NCBI RefSeq assembly: GCF_024868665.1
Contig: NC_079895.1
Span: 10,902,543-10,966,542, forward strand
Direction of reading: 5' to 3'
From: Triplophysa rosa
Lineage: Eukaryota; Chordata; Actinopteri; Cypriniformes; Nemacheilidae
Length of the DNA: 64,000 nt
The translations under genes and the position numbers were made by a program. Shown here piece after piece: positions 48,201 through 61,000 of this stretch. The notes under the pieces were generated by a model, which was not told the origin of the DNA, searched no databases, and saw nothing but the letters and a program-made list of their open reading frames with translations. Each line of letters opens with the position of its first letter. Position 1 is the first letter of the stretch.

Positions 48201-51200
48201 AGCACTGACCAAACTGAAGCAGGAGAACCAGGAAGAAAGAGAAAATCTCAGGTAACACCAGATGTGAACTTTTTTCTTTTTTGCATTATTTTCTTTATTC
48301 ATAGCTAAGCTTTAGTTTTTCTCAGTCGCTTTGGAGCATTTCTCGAATCATTCTTAAAATTAGTTAAATAATATGTGCATTTCTCAGAACAATTTGTACA
48401 AACTGCACAATCATGGATTTTCTGCAAAAGCATATAACATGTTCAAAATCCATAGTTCGTCTCTGAACATGTCAGTCCAATGAAAATGGCAAGTCCTTGA
48501 GTCAAAATGTTTAGCCAAGTTGTCAATATAACAGGTGCTTTATTTTTTCTTTTGAGTATTTTCGGATGTAAACTATGGCTTCAGTTTGTAATGACACTCA
48601 TTGATAATGCACAAGACTGACTTATTTCACTTTCAATAGTACAACGTGATACGTAACTGTATGTGCGACACTGATAGCAAAAGATTGAACAGGATTCACT
48701 TTACACTTGTACTGTTGGTCTGTCATCAAATTACACATCAAGCTTGAAAAAAGTAACTGATGAAGAAAATGCAACATTATTTTACAGCACAATGGGAAAA
48801 ATTGCAAAATAAAAGATCAACATAGGAGAGACCCCTCAGGCAGAACTGTATGCAGTGCTGTATGAGGAATCAAACTACATATTTTCTACTCCGCCTTTGG
48901 GATGTCTTACTCTTGCAACACAGCAGTAAAATGCAACGATATCCAAAATGACCACATGCTTTTGTAAATCATCTTGAAACAGAGCCCTCTCCTCATCAGA
49001 GACGAGATCCTTGTGGAAAATCTCTGTACAGTGAGTGTGTGTTGTATGAATGAAGGATCTGAGTTTCTAACAGTGAAAGCAACATGTGAGCAAAGTAAAT
49101 CTAATCACAGTTTGGATCAATAACCCTGTAAGTGTAAGAAAAGTGAATATGCCTGACAGATTATGACAACTGGTCTAACCATTTTGCATTGAATGACTAA
49201 GACGATGAACACATGACTAGATGTTTAGAGGGATAAGACAATTGCACAGAGAACTATATGATACATTTTGAGCAACATGACAATAGCAACTGATAATGTA
49301 GGAGACAAAAGACAATTGTACATAATCAATTGCATGAATGTACAAAAGCAATTGCAACTTGTTCAAATAATAAGAAACTACTTTTCTGATGTGCACAAGT
49401 AACAAGATGATGTGAAGGTTGAATAACTAGTTTTGAGAATTTCATTTCTGATCTGAGAAATGCTCCAAAGCGACTGAGAAAAACTGTAAATGTCAATACA
49501 AATCTATATCTATTTGTCATGACAATTGCATTTAAAACTCAATATTTTCCAATACAGGAAAGAGAGCGGCCAGTTTGAAAAGAAGAGAACAGAGGAGATT
49601 GCAAAGTGGGAGGAGTTTAAAAGGGAGGAGAACAAGAAACTGCTACGTGAAAGGAAGCTTTTCGAAAAACACGCAGCAGCTGTTAGAGCAAGACCTGACA
49701 AACAAGAACGAGATGAGATCCAGGTCCGTTTCTGTTATTCCCTAAACATAAGCTACGAATTGCAACCAACGTCTCACTCCACTCCTCACTTTCGATGCAC
49801 TACAGTGGTTGACACAGGACTAAGATAACGTCATGTTTTCGCTTCTTGGCTCTGTAGAGCAGTTTGTCCGTTTAGGGCTACTGTAGAAACAACATGGCAA
49901 ATTCCATGTAAGGAGACCCGCGGTGAATGTGGATAGAAATAGAGATGTAGATAGCTCATTCTAAGGTAATAAAAACATAACGTTTAATTATATACCTATA
50001 TTACCTCTGAAGATATAGTTATCAACCACATGAGGGAACACGTGAGCAAATGTCCAAAGTGTTGCTTTAATAGTTACAATTTTGTAAAACCCAGTTATGA
50101 ACATGACGGAAAATGATTATTACAAAATTCAATTTATGATTTATGGCAAAAAAACACAAGGTTTCATTAAGTACAGCGACGATATGAGGGCAAGAAATTT
50201 TGCTATAGAAAAAACAGGTTGTCAGGCTCAGTTAAGTTATTTTGTGTTTTAATTTCGATGTCAGGCTCTGAAGCAGCAGGTGAATGTGCTGCAGGAGGAT
50301 TTACGCAAGCGAGAGACTCGGTGGAGCAACACGCAGAATCGTCTCCGGCAGCAGGTGGACGCCTTTAGTTCCGAGAACGCATCTCTCAGAGACCAGGTGC
50401 GAATGCTGGAGAAACTGCGACTCAGTGCGTGGAAGAATGCTGAGAATGAAAGAGAGAAGGAAAAAGGACGGTCTGGTGTGTCAAACGGTAAAAGCGGTGC
50501 TGGATCCAAATGCACAGATTTTAAAGTAAGTGTGATGTGTCAGATTTAAGTTGGTCTTACTTTATAAAACCCTCCATGTTCGAACTATTTGATTATTTTA
50601 AGAATATATACTACTGTATAAACAAATGTGCAAGATTTCTGTCTTATGTTTCTGGTTTTATATGTCTAGAGTTCATCCCAGGGCTCAAAAAGCAACACCA
50701 GCAGGAAGGGAAGTCCAGAAACACAGAGCCCTCCCACAAGCTCGGGTATTATTTTAGGACAAGTTTTCTGTATTGTTCGATAAAATCAATAGTGCGTATT
50801 AATTATGGTTGTTAACGTTTAAATCTAACAACATTTTTATTTACAAATACTTTTGCCATGTAACTTGAACATCAATTCAAACCCATTTTGCATTAGCTTC
50901 TTACTCTGAGCCAACAAAAGAGAGTATTAGCTTCAAAGATGACCACAGTCCAGCGGGAGGATCTGACAGACTGGTTACAACTGAAAGGAACAATGATGCT
51001 TTGCTGATTGACTCTAGCCCCAACACTGCTAGACACACAAAGCAGAAACAGGAAGAGATCACACATTCAGACAGCAAGGTAATCAGTCTCAACAGATGTA
51101 CCGGGTGCAACAGAACATAAGCCAGTAATGCCCTGCTTACTCAAATACTCATGCTTCTGTCAGATAGAGAAAGTGCTTCCTGATGGCAGCCGACTCATCG

Positions 51201-51970
51201 TTTTCCCAAACGGCACGAGAAAAGAGCTCTCCGCAGACGGACAGACTGTCAAAGTCATGTTTTTCAATGGAGATGTAAAACATACAATGCCTGATCAAAG
51301 AGTGGTGAGACACTGTGATGCATGTGCCACCAAGTTGCCATAGAGCAAAATATTTTTTATCAGAAATCATGAGTGTTTTTCTTTTTTTAGCTTTATTACT
51401 ATGCAGAAGCTCAGACCACACACATCACATACCCTGATGGTATGGAAGTACTTCAGTTTCCTAACAGTCAAACAGGTACGCCCAGATTCCTTTCAAGACA
51501 AGTCTATGGTATTCCGGATAAGTTTTGTTTGATACTTGGAAGTTCATATCACACCCCACCTTCCCTTTACAGAGAAACACTTTCCAGATGGTCGTAAGGA
51601 AATCACTTTTCCTGATCAGACTGTTAAGAATCTTTATCCTGATGGTAGGGAGGAAAGTGTGCTCACAGATGGGACAATAATACAACTGAACCTGTGAGTA
51701 CAAATAGCGGCCCACTCTTCCAGTTTAGACACTAAGCCTAATAAACTTGTAACAGTTTCCATTATTCTTTCTTTCAGAGACGGCAGTAAGGTGATCCAGT
51801 TTAACACAGGTCAGCAGGAAATTCACACTGCAGATTTTAAGAGGCGCGAGTATCCGGACGGCACAATAAAAACCATTTACTCGGATGGACGGCAAGAGAC
51901 ACAATACCCAACAGGTCGTGTGCGCTTAAAGGATGCTCAGGGTCATATTATCATGGACACTAAGGCTTAA
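45273..51970 (+). CDS. cenpj: Centromere protein J / CPAP centriole assembly factor, 14 coding exons
   Basis: Exons: 45273-45620, 45752-45863, 45997-46138, 46540-46627, 46781-48041, 48128-48251, 49558-49723, 50265-50525, 50670-50745, 50897-51078, 51164-51304, 51391-51475, 51573-51693, 51778-51970. Total 3300 nt, 1099 aa, in frame with GT/AG introns. The tubulin-binding PN2-3-like segment (about 208-258) holds [13 protein letters not shown] and the signature [19 protein letters not shown] conserved acidic/aromatic block, [13 protein letters not shown], lies mid-protein. Exons 6-8 encode a long coiled coil, and residues 921-1099 form the glycine-rich G-box/TCP10 beta-sheet ([38 protein letters not shown]) that binds STIL. 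CPAP controls centriole length and procentriole assembly; human mutations cause microcephaly (known). The protein is shorter than human (about 1340 aa), mainly in the N-terminal and middle parts. Convergent rnf17 matches human 13q12. Confidence 0.97.
46172..46478. mobile_element. TTAA-type palindromic MITE in a cenpj intron
   Basis: AAGTGACAGTTCGCCC at the left is matched by GGGTGAACTATCACTT at the right, with the usual central palindrome around ACCAATGCATGTGAATGGGG. The target duplication is degraded. Confidence 0.85.
48314..49485. mobile_element. Inverted-repeat DNA element with exact 31-bp ends
   Basis: AGTTTTTCTCAGTCGCTTTG at the left, continuing to a 31-bp arm (48314-48344), is repeated exactly in inverted order at 49455-49485. 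The interior of about 1.1 kb has no long frame. It occupies most of the cenpj intron between exons 6 and 7. The family is not assigned; the identical arms suggest recent activity or gene conversion. Confidence 0.85.
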
Positions 51971-52067
51971 ATGGCCAACAAGTGGACTTGAATGAACTTA
52001 TTGTATGAAAGAAAATGTGTGCTATGTAAATGTGTGAATTATTTATTGTGAATGTGATTTTTGTGAA

Positions 52068-52073
52068 AATAAA
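52068..52073 (+). terminator. Probable cenpj polyadenylation signal
   Basis: AATAAA lies 98 bp past the cenpj stop codon in an AT-rich context and precedes the Tc1 element. It is a short, plausible 3' UTR end. Confidence 0.7.
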
Positions 52074-52371
52074 TCTTTGCAAGTTGATTTAAGCCCGTCT
52101 CATAAATGTAAACATCACTGATTTGGACATTCGCATAAAGGGATATCAATTTAAACATTTTAACTTGCGGTATCTCACAGAAGTGAGTACACCCCTCATA
52201 TTTTTGTAAATATTTTATTATATATTTTCATGTGACAACACAAAGAAATGACACTTTGCTACAATGTAAAGTAGTGAGTGTACAGCTTGTATAACAGTGT
52301 ACATTTGCTGTCCCCTCAAAATAACTCTACACACAGCCATTAATGTCTAAACCGCTGGCAACAATAGTGAG

Positions 52372-53285
52372 TAGGGCTGCAACTAACGATTATTTTGATG
52401 ATCGATTAGTTGGACGATTATTTTTCTGATTAATCAGATAAAATGTAATTACATCATTTGCTTATAATAAGTAAATCAGATATGGGAAAAGTATACACAA
52501 CTGAACTCATTAGCCTTCTCCCAAAATGTTGTGAATGTCTCCATAATTAACACACCTGGTGAGTTGATTCAGGTGTGTCATATTAGAAGCAACTGACAAT
52601 AGTCTCTCCCAAACGTGGGAGTGAGGGGAGGGTCGGCCAAGGAAATATTTTTTTTGTGCCATGAAAAGTGAGATATTTGTCATTCAAATATAGTGAAGTA
52701 CAGTAAAAAGTAAACGGAAAAAGTAATACTTCAGTACAAATACTCAAAAAGTGTACTTAAGTACAGTACTCAAGTAAATGTACTTCGTTACCCACCTCTA
52801 AATGAACTAAAACCACCAAATCAGGGTGTTTAGCCTATTATGTACTTAACGCCACAGGGTATTTAGCCTATTAACGCCACAAATTGGGTTTTACTAATAT
52901 AATCTTTAATTATAATAATTAAATAATAAAATAATATCTGTAATATAATAATTTAAAACACCTCTCCCCTTTAAACTTTAAAACTGCGCAGCTTGAAGAG
53001 ATGCATGCAGAACACGTCGGACTTTAAAACTGCGCAACTTGTGCCGCACCGAGAGACACGTGTGACTTTCAAACTGCGCACCTCGTGCAGCACGGTGAGA
53101 CACATTTGACTTTAAAACTGCGCATCTCATGCTTCACGCAGAGACACATCTAAAGCGGTAATTTTAAAAGGGAAGACACGCTTGATTTGTACCTGCGCAG
53201 CTCGCAAGTGACGTCACAGACCAACTAATCGATAATGAAATTCGTTGACAACGAATTTCATTATCGATTAGTTGTTACAGCCCTA
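52372..53285. mobile_element. hAT-type element inserted in the Tc1 arm, exact 8-bp duplication
   Basis: The left tip TAGGGCTGCAACTAACGATT and right tip ATCGATTAGTTGTTACAGCC(CTA) are imperfect inverted repeats, flanked by a perfect ATAGTGAG (52364-52371 and 53286-53293). Excision in silico joins the Tc1 arm cleanly. It holds several GC-richer CTTTAAAACTGCGCA-type direct repeats (about 52974-53130). It has no transposase frame. Confidence 0.93.
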
Positions 53286-53333
53286 ATAGTGAGTACACCC
53301 CTAAGTGAAAATGTCCAAATTGGGCCCTAAGTG

Positions 53334-54280
53334 TCAATATTTTGTGTGGCCACCATTATTTTCCAGAACTGCCTTAACTCTCTTGGGCATGGAGTTCACC
53401 AGAGCTTCACAGGTTGCCACTGGAGTCCTCTTCGAGACCGTCCACTCCTCCACCTTCCGTTTGATGCCACCCCACAGATGCTCAACAGGGTTTAGGTCTT
53501 CACCTTTACCCTCAGCTTCTTTAGCAAGGCAGTGGTCATATTTGAGGGGTCGTTATGATGGAATACTGCCCTGCGGCACAGTCTCCGAAGGGAGGGGATC
53601 ATGCTCTGCTTCAGTATGTCACAGTACATGTTGGCATTCATGGTTCCCTCAATGAACTGTAGCTCCCCAGTGCCGGCAGCACTTATGCAGCCCCAGACCA
53701 TGACACTCCCACCACCATGCTTGACTGTAGGCAAGACAAACTTGTCTTTGTACTCCTCACCTGGTTGCCGCCACACACGCTTAAACTTATTTGGTTCAGA
53801 TGGTGTCATCTTGGTCTCATCAGACCACAGGACATGGTTCCAGTAATCCATGTCCTTAGTCTTGCTTGTCTTCAGCAAACAGTTTGCAGGCTTTCTTGTG
53901 CATCATCTTTAGAAAAGGCTTCCTTCTGGGATGACAGCCATGCAGACCAATTTGATGCAGTGTGTGGCGTATGGTCTGGGCACTGACAGGCTGACCCCCA
54001 CCCCTTCAACCTCTGCAGCAATGCTGGCAGCACTCATACGTCTATTTCCCAAAGACAACCTCTGGATATGACACTGAGCATGTGCACTCAACTTTGGTCG
54101 ACCATGGCGAGGCCTGTGCTGAGTGGAACCTGTCCTGTTAAACCGCTGTATGGTCTTGGCCACCATGCTGCAGCTCAGTTTCAGGGTCTTGGCAATCTTC
54201 TTATAGCCTAGGCCATCTTTATGTAGCGCAACAATTCTTTTTTACAGATACTCAGAGAGTTCTTTGCCATGAGGTGCCAT
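53334..54280 (-). pseudogene. Degraded Tc1-like transposase
   Basis: Minus-strand fragments match the Tc1 family: an N-terminal helix-turn-helix part (MVAKTIQRFNRTGSTQ, RPRHGRPKLSAHAQ) and a catalytic part (WNHVLWSDETKM, VMVWGCISAAGTGEL, HHNDPSNMTTALLKKL). Frames are shifted between these parts, and the segment carrying the last acidic residue of the DDE triad is deleted just after LRVKVKT. The gene therefore cannot make an active enzyme. Confidence 0.9.
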
Positions 54281-54662
54281 GTTGAACTTCCAGTGACCAG
54301 TATGAGAGTGAGAGCGATAACACAAAATTTAACACAGCTGCTCCCCATTCACACCTGAGACCTTGTAACACTAAAGAATCACATGACACCAGGGAGGGAA
54401 AATGGCTAATTGGGCCCAATTTGGACATTTTCACTTAGGGGTGTACTTACTTTCGTTGCCAGCGGTTTAGACATCAAATTTACACTGTTATTTATATTAC
54501 TTTATATTGCAGCGGTTTCATTTCTTTAGTGTTGTCACATGAAAAGATATAAAATATCTGTTCATGCGCTAAGAAAAATGAATGGGACTTTTCCAAAACA
54601 CTTTCAGCTAGGTTTTTGTACTAATAACTGATGAGTGGGTGAAAGTCTGAATCAAAATAAAT

Positions 54663-54668
54663 TTTATT
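54663..54668 (-). terminator. Candidate rnf17 polyadenylation signal
   Basis: Minus-strand AATAAA about 385 bp past the rnf17 stop codon, between that gene and the Tc1 element. Confidence 0.4.
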
Positions 54669-55050
54669 TAAGCACTGCTGAACAAAGATCTTACACAAAC
54701 ACAAAATCTTTAAAGCAGCCTTAAACATGAACACGGTGCATTTGTTTTTCCATTTGAAACGTTCACATATTTAACAAAATGAGCTATAACTGCACCAACA
54801 AAGAACTTAAAATCTTTTCAAATATTTAACAAAGTAACTGCACAAATAAATATGAAGTAGCATAAACACCCAAGTATTCAAATATAAAAGCAACATAAAA
54901 AGATTTACTATCCCACACACTTATCAAAACACGGTCTTCAACATCACTATCACACCCTACAAAAACAAAGAAAACAATCGTGAAACGCACATTGAGGCAC
55001 ATTTTGTCCCTTAACATATTTTACTTCAACACTCAACTTTCTACAGTAGA

Positions 55051-58000
55051 TTATAGCTGACGATCATAATCAGCAAGGCCTTTCTCCACTAGAGGTGTGT
55101 GAACAAGCGATCCATCAGCGTTGTACAGCAACACGGTTAACTGTGGTTCTGTTGACTTAAACGGCACATATTTAAGCAAGCATCAAAGTACATTAAGATT
55201 ACTATTGTAGATGTAGCCTAAAATGACAAGTTAATACAATGTGAGGTATGAATGAGACTTACAATCACCACAGCAGTCAGCTCGCCATTTAACAGGTCGA
55301 TCATTTCCAGCATGGCTTTCATGCTCCACTGAGGACAATAAGGGATCAGATCCTGCTCGGTGCTCATTCTTGGCGGTTTGAAGCCCGCTAAACTCACGTA
55401 AACAGCTGCACATGGCATATGAAGGAGGGACGCAGGAAGCTGGCGCAATCTGTAGCACAAAAGCACACATAGGGAGGTTACTCACCATGTTATTTTGACC
55501 CCATTTTTTTAACGTAAATTTTTTTCTTTTCATAATTTTTTGCTCATTTTGTTATGACAAAATGTGTATTGACTTTTTGATTGGATTTGTTGCTTCAAAT
55601 CCAATGTGAATGAGGCAAGTTTAATTCAGATTTTCTTATGGCTGTAAACAGGGATGCAAACTCATCTGGGTGAAAAAAGGTGACGATGAGAGACCCCCCA
55701 ATGCTATATATATTTTTTTTTTTTTTTTCCTGCATGGAGAAATTGGAGGCGGCTGCCTCAGTCAAATGTGGTGCCGCCTCAGACTCTCGCCAAAATTATG
55801 TCGGGTGTCTTCACAAGAAATGCTGCGTGCATTTAACAGACTGTCATTTGTAACTGCAGTTGCGACATTACGCCACAGTGGAAGCGCTGTTTCGTTATCA
55901 GCACACCGAGGCGCTAAAAAGAGTTTCAGAACAAGAGCTAGCTGTGTTTGACGGCTGTTTGTTTTGCATCCAAGTATGTTTCATTTCTTGACATTTCTTA
56001 AATGAACATGACGTAATATACATCATTGTAATGTCTTTAGCTGTGCAGTTGGAATGTTGAATCGTTGCATTTAGAACGACTCGCACATGAATGACTCATT
56101 TGAACAGATTCATTTAAATTATTGAACTTTTCAGTCACTAGTGAATATAAGAGATCATTGAATCATTTAAAGTGAACCACAGAGAATGCAAGATGTGAAT
56201 GAGCTTTGCACATTGAGTAAGACTAGTTAATTCAGTTGGCTATTGTGGGCTGAAAAGTTAGTTGAAAATGATAAAAAAGCTTTATTTGATTAAAATAATC
56301 TGTTTGGTTGAATAAAAGTCGTGTTTTATATAACTTAATAATTGTCATTTTCATCTAATTTTATTAGAACTTTTAATATGTCAAAGTCACTTTGGTTAAG
56401 CCACTTAAAGGTACGGTAGGCCTACGTGTGTGTGTACAAGATCAGTATGGCACCACCTCCGCCTCATTTTGAGCCAGGAAAAACCCTGTATATATATATA
56501 TAACTATTACATTATTACAATTTGTATTTGTATAGTACAATGCAATGTAAGTCGCTTTGGATAAAAGCGTCTGCCAAATGTAAATGTATTTCATATTATT
56601 ATTCATATATTATTTCACATAATCAGAATAATCCATGGTCTGCTAAAAGTGTCTAGGATAGACAACCACATGAAGAGTTCATTTGCAAAACCAAATAACA
56701 ATTTTGACAAATGACAATTTTTATTAATTGACATAAATCATGTTTTTATTGTGTTATTTATCTTTATTTTTTGAGTTATTACTTAATCAAAACAATCCAA
56801 CTGTTTAAATATTACTTGGAATGCATAATAAAAAAACATTAGTTATCCGTTTTTGCAAATAAACTCTTCACACTTCAAGTTTGACTAATAAGAACATGTC
56901 ACATGTAATTAGTATGATTTTCATAAAACACAAAGTGTTTTAAAATCTTACTTCTGCACTGGTAGGCTGTCATCAGAGCCAAAGTCCACATGTCTCACAA
57001 GGAGCTTAAGAGTAGGAGCGAGATCAGAAAACCCCAGAAGCTTTGCACGATAATATTTACCATCACTGTACTCAGCCAGACATGGATAATCTGCACACAC
57101 AGGTCTCAAATTTATTTAGCTCTTGAAATTGAGCGTCAGATTTTCCTCCAAGAGCAAAAACGCCACACTAATATGCACTGTAACCAAATGCCAAAAAATA
57201 CCAATGGGGAAGTCTGTCAGCAGGCTCATATTTTCTATATTGTCATTGACACAGTCGAGAGCGTCCTCTAAACTTCCTTCCTGTTGGTTTCCAGTCTTAT
57301 CCAACACACAGAGGAACACCTGCAGGGACACAGGAGAACAATATGGAAGTGACACAATGTGACGCTTACGAGACAAGCTTAAATGACAAGCATTCACTGT
57401 TTCACATTACTTCAAAACAACTCAATGTGTCACTGGTACTTTTAACCCATCAGCTTACATGATAACATACCTCATTCGGTGAGCGGATGTGCTTGACCTT
57501 GGCAGAGAAATGTTTCTTCCCTTCAGGAAGTTTGAATTCTGTATAGACCCCTAAAAAAGGTTTGGGTTCCTTCAAGCCCTGAAAAACACAGAGTTGCTAT
57601 TGCACCAGCTTTGACATTTATTGAGAAAACTGTGTGACGACCCACAATTAAGTTATTTTGAGCAAATCAAAATAGAATTAACAGACAGCAACTTCTACCT
57701 CTGTGTTTATGTCCCAATCATCAAAATCAGGGATGGGAGGCTTAACCACATACTCCTGCACATAAACACACAGTAAATATCTAGAGGACAACACTTATGT
57801 AAGTAAATCAAACCCTGTCCTCCTAAATATTTACTCATCGACCTCTTGGCTTTTGATGTTGGGGTCAAAGGTGGCATACTGGTGCTGCACCATTATTTTG
57901 CTGAGCACCATGCCATCCACGGATATCTCCACGGTAACACAGCCACATGGATCCTCGGGGTGTTCCTGCAGCACAACAGGTTTACAGGGACACTGCTGAC

Positions 58001-61000
58001 TGCATTTGATGCATGAAGGGGTTTAGATGTCAGGATGTTAAAAGAAACAAGTAGAATCTACTTTACCATTATGTGCACGTTGACTGAACGTCCAAGCAGC
58101 AATTCCTTCATGAACATCACAGCGTCCAACTGCCATCCCTTTCCAATCTACAACAGTCAAATACTGAGGATTTAAACGTATGCATATTTATTCCTATTTA
58201 TATTCATTGAAATTAAGTATTGCTTTCTTTGACTAAAATCCTTAACCATTATAAATGAATACATCTGCAAAGCAGAGTATCTCTTGTATAACATCCAAAA
58301 TGACAGTAAGCACACACACACCGGTATGACTCCATTTATCTGACAGGGTATACAGAGCTGTGCCACGTCCTCACAGAGAACCACTGGATACACGTGGCAA
58401 ACCGGAATACTTTCCACAAGCCCCTGATCCACATATCGTACCTTTGACAAACATTCACAAACAAAACAATATCACCCAAGAATTCAGCCAATTTAATCAA
58501 AACAAAATAAAAAAACAGATATTTCCAACAAGTAGGGATGTAACGATTCACAATATCCTCACAATACATTTTTTTCTTCACAAAATGAGTTGAGACAAAT
58601 TAGAAATGAACAAGTGCCCTTTTATTATTTCTCAAATGCTGCATATTTCTTGGTAAAATAAACATATATTTTATGTCAAATAACAAAACTAAACAAATCA
58701 AATAAAAAAATGAATATTACAAGTCTCTTTAATATAAACAAACAAACACTTTGTCTGTGCTTTTCCTAACTTGGATTTTTTACAAATATTTTTTAAAGAA
58801 ATATCAGCATATTAACGTTTACCAAGTTTGCAGTAAACACAGCGGCCCCTGTTGTTCAAACCATGTATTGCGATTCATTTAAAGGTGCAGTTTGTAACTT
58901 TTTTGCAGTAAAACAGCAGGATGCAGGAAAAGAGACTAGAGGTGCCGTTACGCTTTCTCCAGACCTTGCAGCCTCTGGCGTTACCCTCGGTTTCCGCTAC
59001 TGCCGTAGAAACCATGACAACACAGTCTCGTGGACAAATGTGAAAGTATTCGTTTGTAGCAACTATCTTGTTTTGCGCAGCCGTTATGGAGCACAATTAT
59101 TCTTTACTGTTTGCAGCTGGTTCTGTCAAAGACATTTTTACTAGACCGAGACGCTGATCTTGCACGTGTTAAACAAGACAGGTCAGCAACTGTTTAGATT
59201 CCTTTACTGACAGAAAACATACGATTACTATTCGATCAACAAGGTTAGTTTCATTGTTTGAATGTCTTTTTCTTAATTTAGCACGATTGTCAAGTATATA
59301 TTTACTGAACAAGCAGTAATCGTTTTTAGATCATCTGACTAAATAGTAATAAATTAATTTTATGAATTACGTCTAATGTGTCTAATTCATTACAATGAAA
59401 TAAAATCATATCATCAAACGCAACATTTATAAAACTTTATTACTTTACATCATCAATAAGTGATTTCTCATTCACGTCTGATTGATTATTAGTGGTGGAG
59501 TTGAAGACGACAGTTCCCATCATTCCACGCTCTTTTACAGCGTCATCAAGCTACGCCGTTGTTGTTGTTTTGAACATATCAGTTTTGAATGTGCGCCCTC
59601 TAGCGGCGGATTTTACAAACTGTGCCTTTAACATCTCAACCGACTTGATCGTCACATATTATAACCGATTTTCAACCGGCTCATGGTGAATCATTACATC
59701 CCTACCAACAAGTAATGCATATCTATCAAAGTCCAATGGAAGCTTGCTGACCTTAACGTGTCCTCCAATAACCTCCAGCACATGACCCCTGTACCAGTAC
59801 ATGTCTGTACCCATGACAGCACACCCTAAAACACCTTTCCAGTTGTAGTTCTTCTGCCTGGGCAGAGTTTTAATGTGCTGCTGAAGACGTTCCCGTAAGC
59901 GATCGAACTCGCACACTGTAAACACAACAGGAAAAATGTAACTTGAATCAAATAATATATACAGTATTACCATTTTACACATGACCACCCACTTACTAAT
60001 ACACGTTCAGCATGCAGCCATTTTGCAGATGAACTGTTACTCAAGGACAATTTTAACAGAGATCATTCACACATTAAACTACACTACAGTAGCAAGCAAG
60101 CAGCATTTTGTCAAGGTGAAAAATGGTAAAAAGATCACCTGCTTCATGCGTCATAGCGTATATGACACCTTGGTCAGAGATGGCTGAGATGCTCATGAGT
60201 GTGTGTCCGTGGGGAGGCATATCTGGAGGGGGGTAGGCGTGTGTTTTTACTCTCTCTAGTGGAGGATAGAAGCAGGGGGAAGGTGTGGGTGGAGTCTCAG
60301 TTCGCTTAGACTCTGTGTCCTCCCCGTTCAGCACACATTCCTCTGAAAAAGCATTCTGGGATAGGGAAGCGTCCCTAGAATCACAATTCAACATGTTTTT
60401 TAAATGGTTGTGTAGTACAACACCAGTTAAATATTGTGTTAATAATCCTGTTGTTTGGATGTTATTTCTTTGGAGAGGACAACATACTGTGGCTATTATG
60501 TTTTAATTTACAGCTTATGTAATGATAACATAGAATACGTTTGTATGATAATCTAATATTCTATTACTGTCCTGGCATCAAGGGGAGATACGCATAAGAT
60601 GTCCTTATTAATAGACTAAAGAATAGGGGTGACCGTGCATTTGCAGTGGCGGGGCCTAAACTTTGGAATAATCTGCCTTTACATGTTAGAAAGGCCCAAA
60701 CACTCACTATTTTTAAATTCAGTTTAAAAACCCATTTTTATAGCTTGGTGTTTAACTCAGTGTGAGAGCTGCTATTTTTATTTCATTTTATTCTATTTTA
60801 CTCTTACCTTATCTTATATTGTATTGCTTATGCTTGTACAGCACTTTGGTAAACACTTGTTGTTCTAAAAAGTGCTTTATAAATAAAGCTTGACTTGACT
60901 TATTTTTCATCAGAGCATTTCTTTAACTTATGTTCGATGTGTACCAAATTAAAACACTGTTTTGTAAAGCATTTGAAAAGGAAATGATAAAAAGCATCAA

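Larger units (their letters stand above)
52181..54562 (-). mobile_element. Tc1-like transposon with long inverted repeats, interrupted and inactive
   Basis: The left arm (52181-52371, continued after an insertion at 53294-53335) and right arm (about 54408-54562) share inverted sequence: GTACACCCCTAAGTGAAAAT, CATGTGACAACAC, and ACCGCTGGCAACA next to TGTCTAAACCGCTGG. The outermost right tip is missing, because the arm loses similarity after about 54562. Between the arms lies a broken transposase gene on the minus strand. A hAT element has inserted into the left arm. It fills most of the space between the 3' ends of cenpj and rnf17. Confidence 0.9.

Noticed and set aside
55670..55951. 93-codon frame in an rnf17 intron
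   Set aside because: It contains a poly-Phe run from a T homopolymer and lies in a probable repeat.
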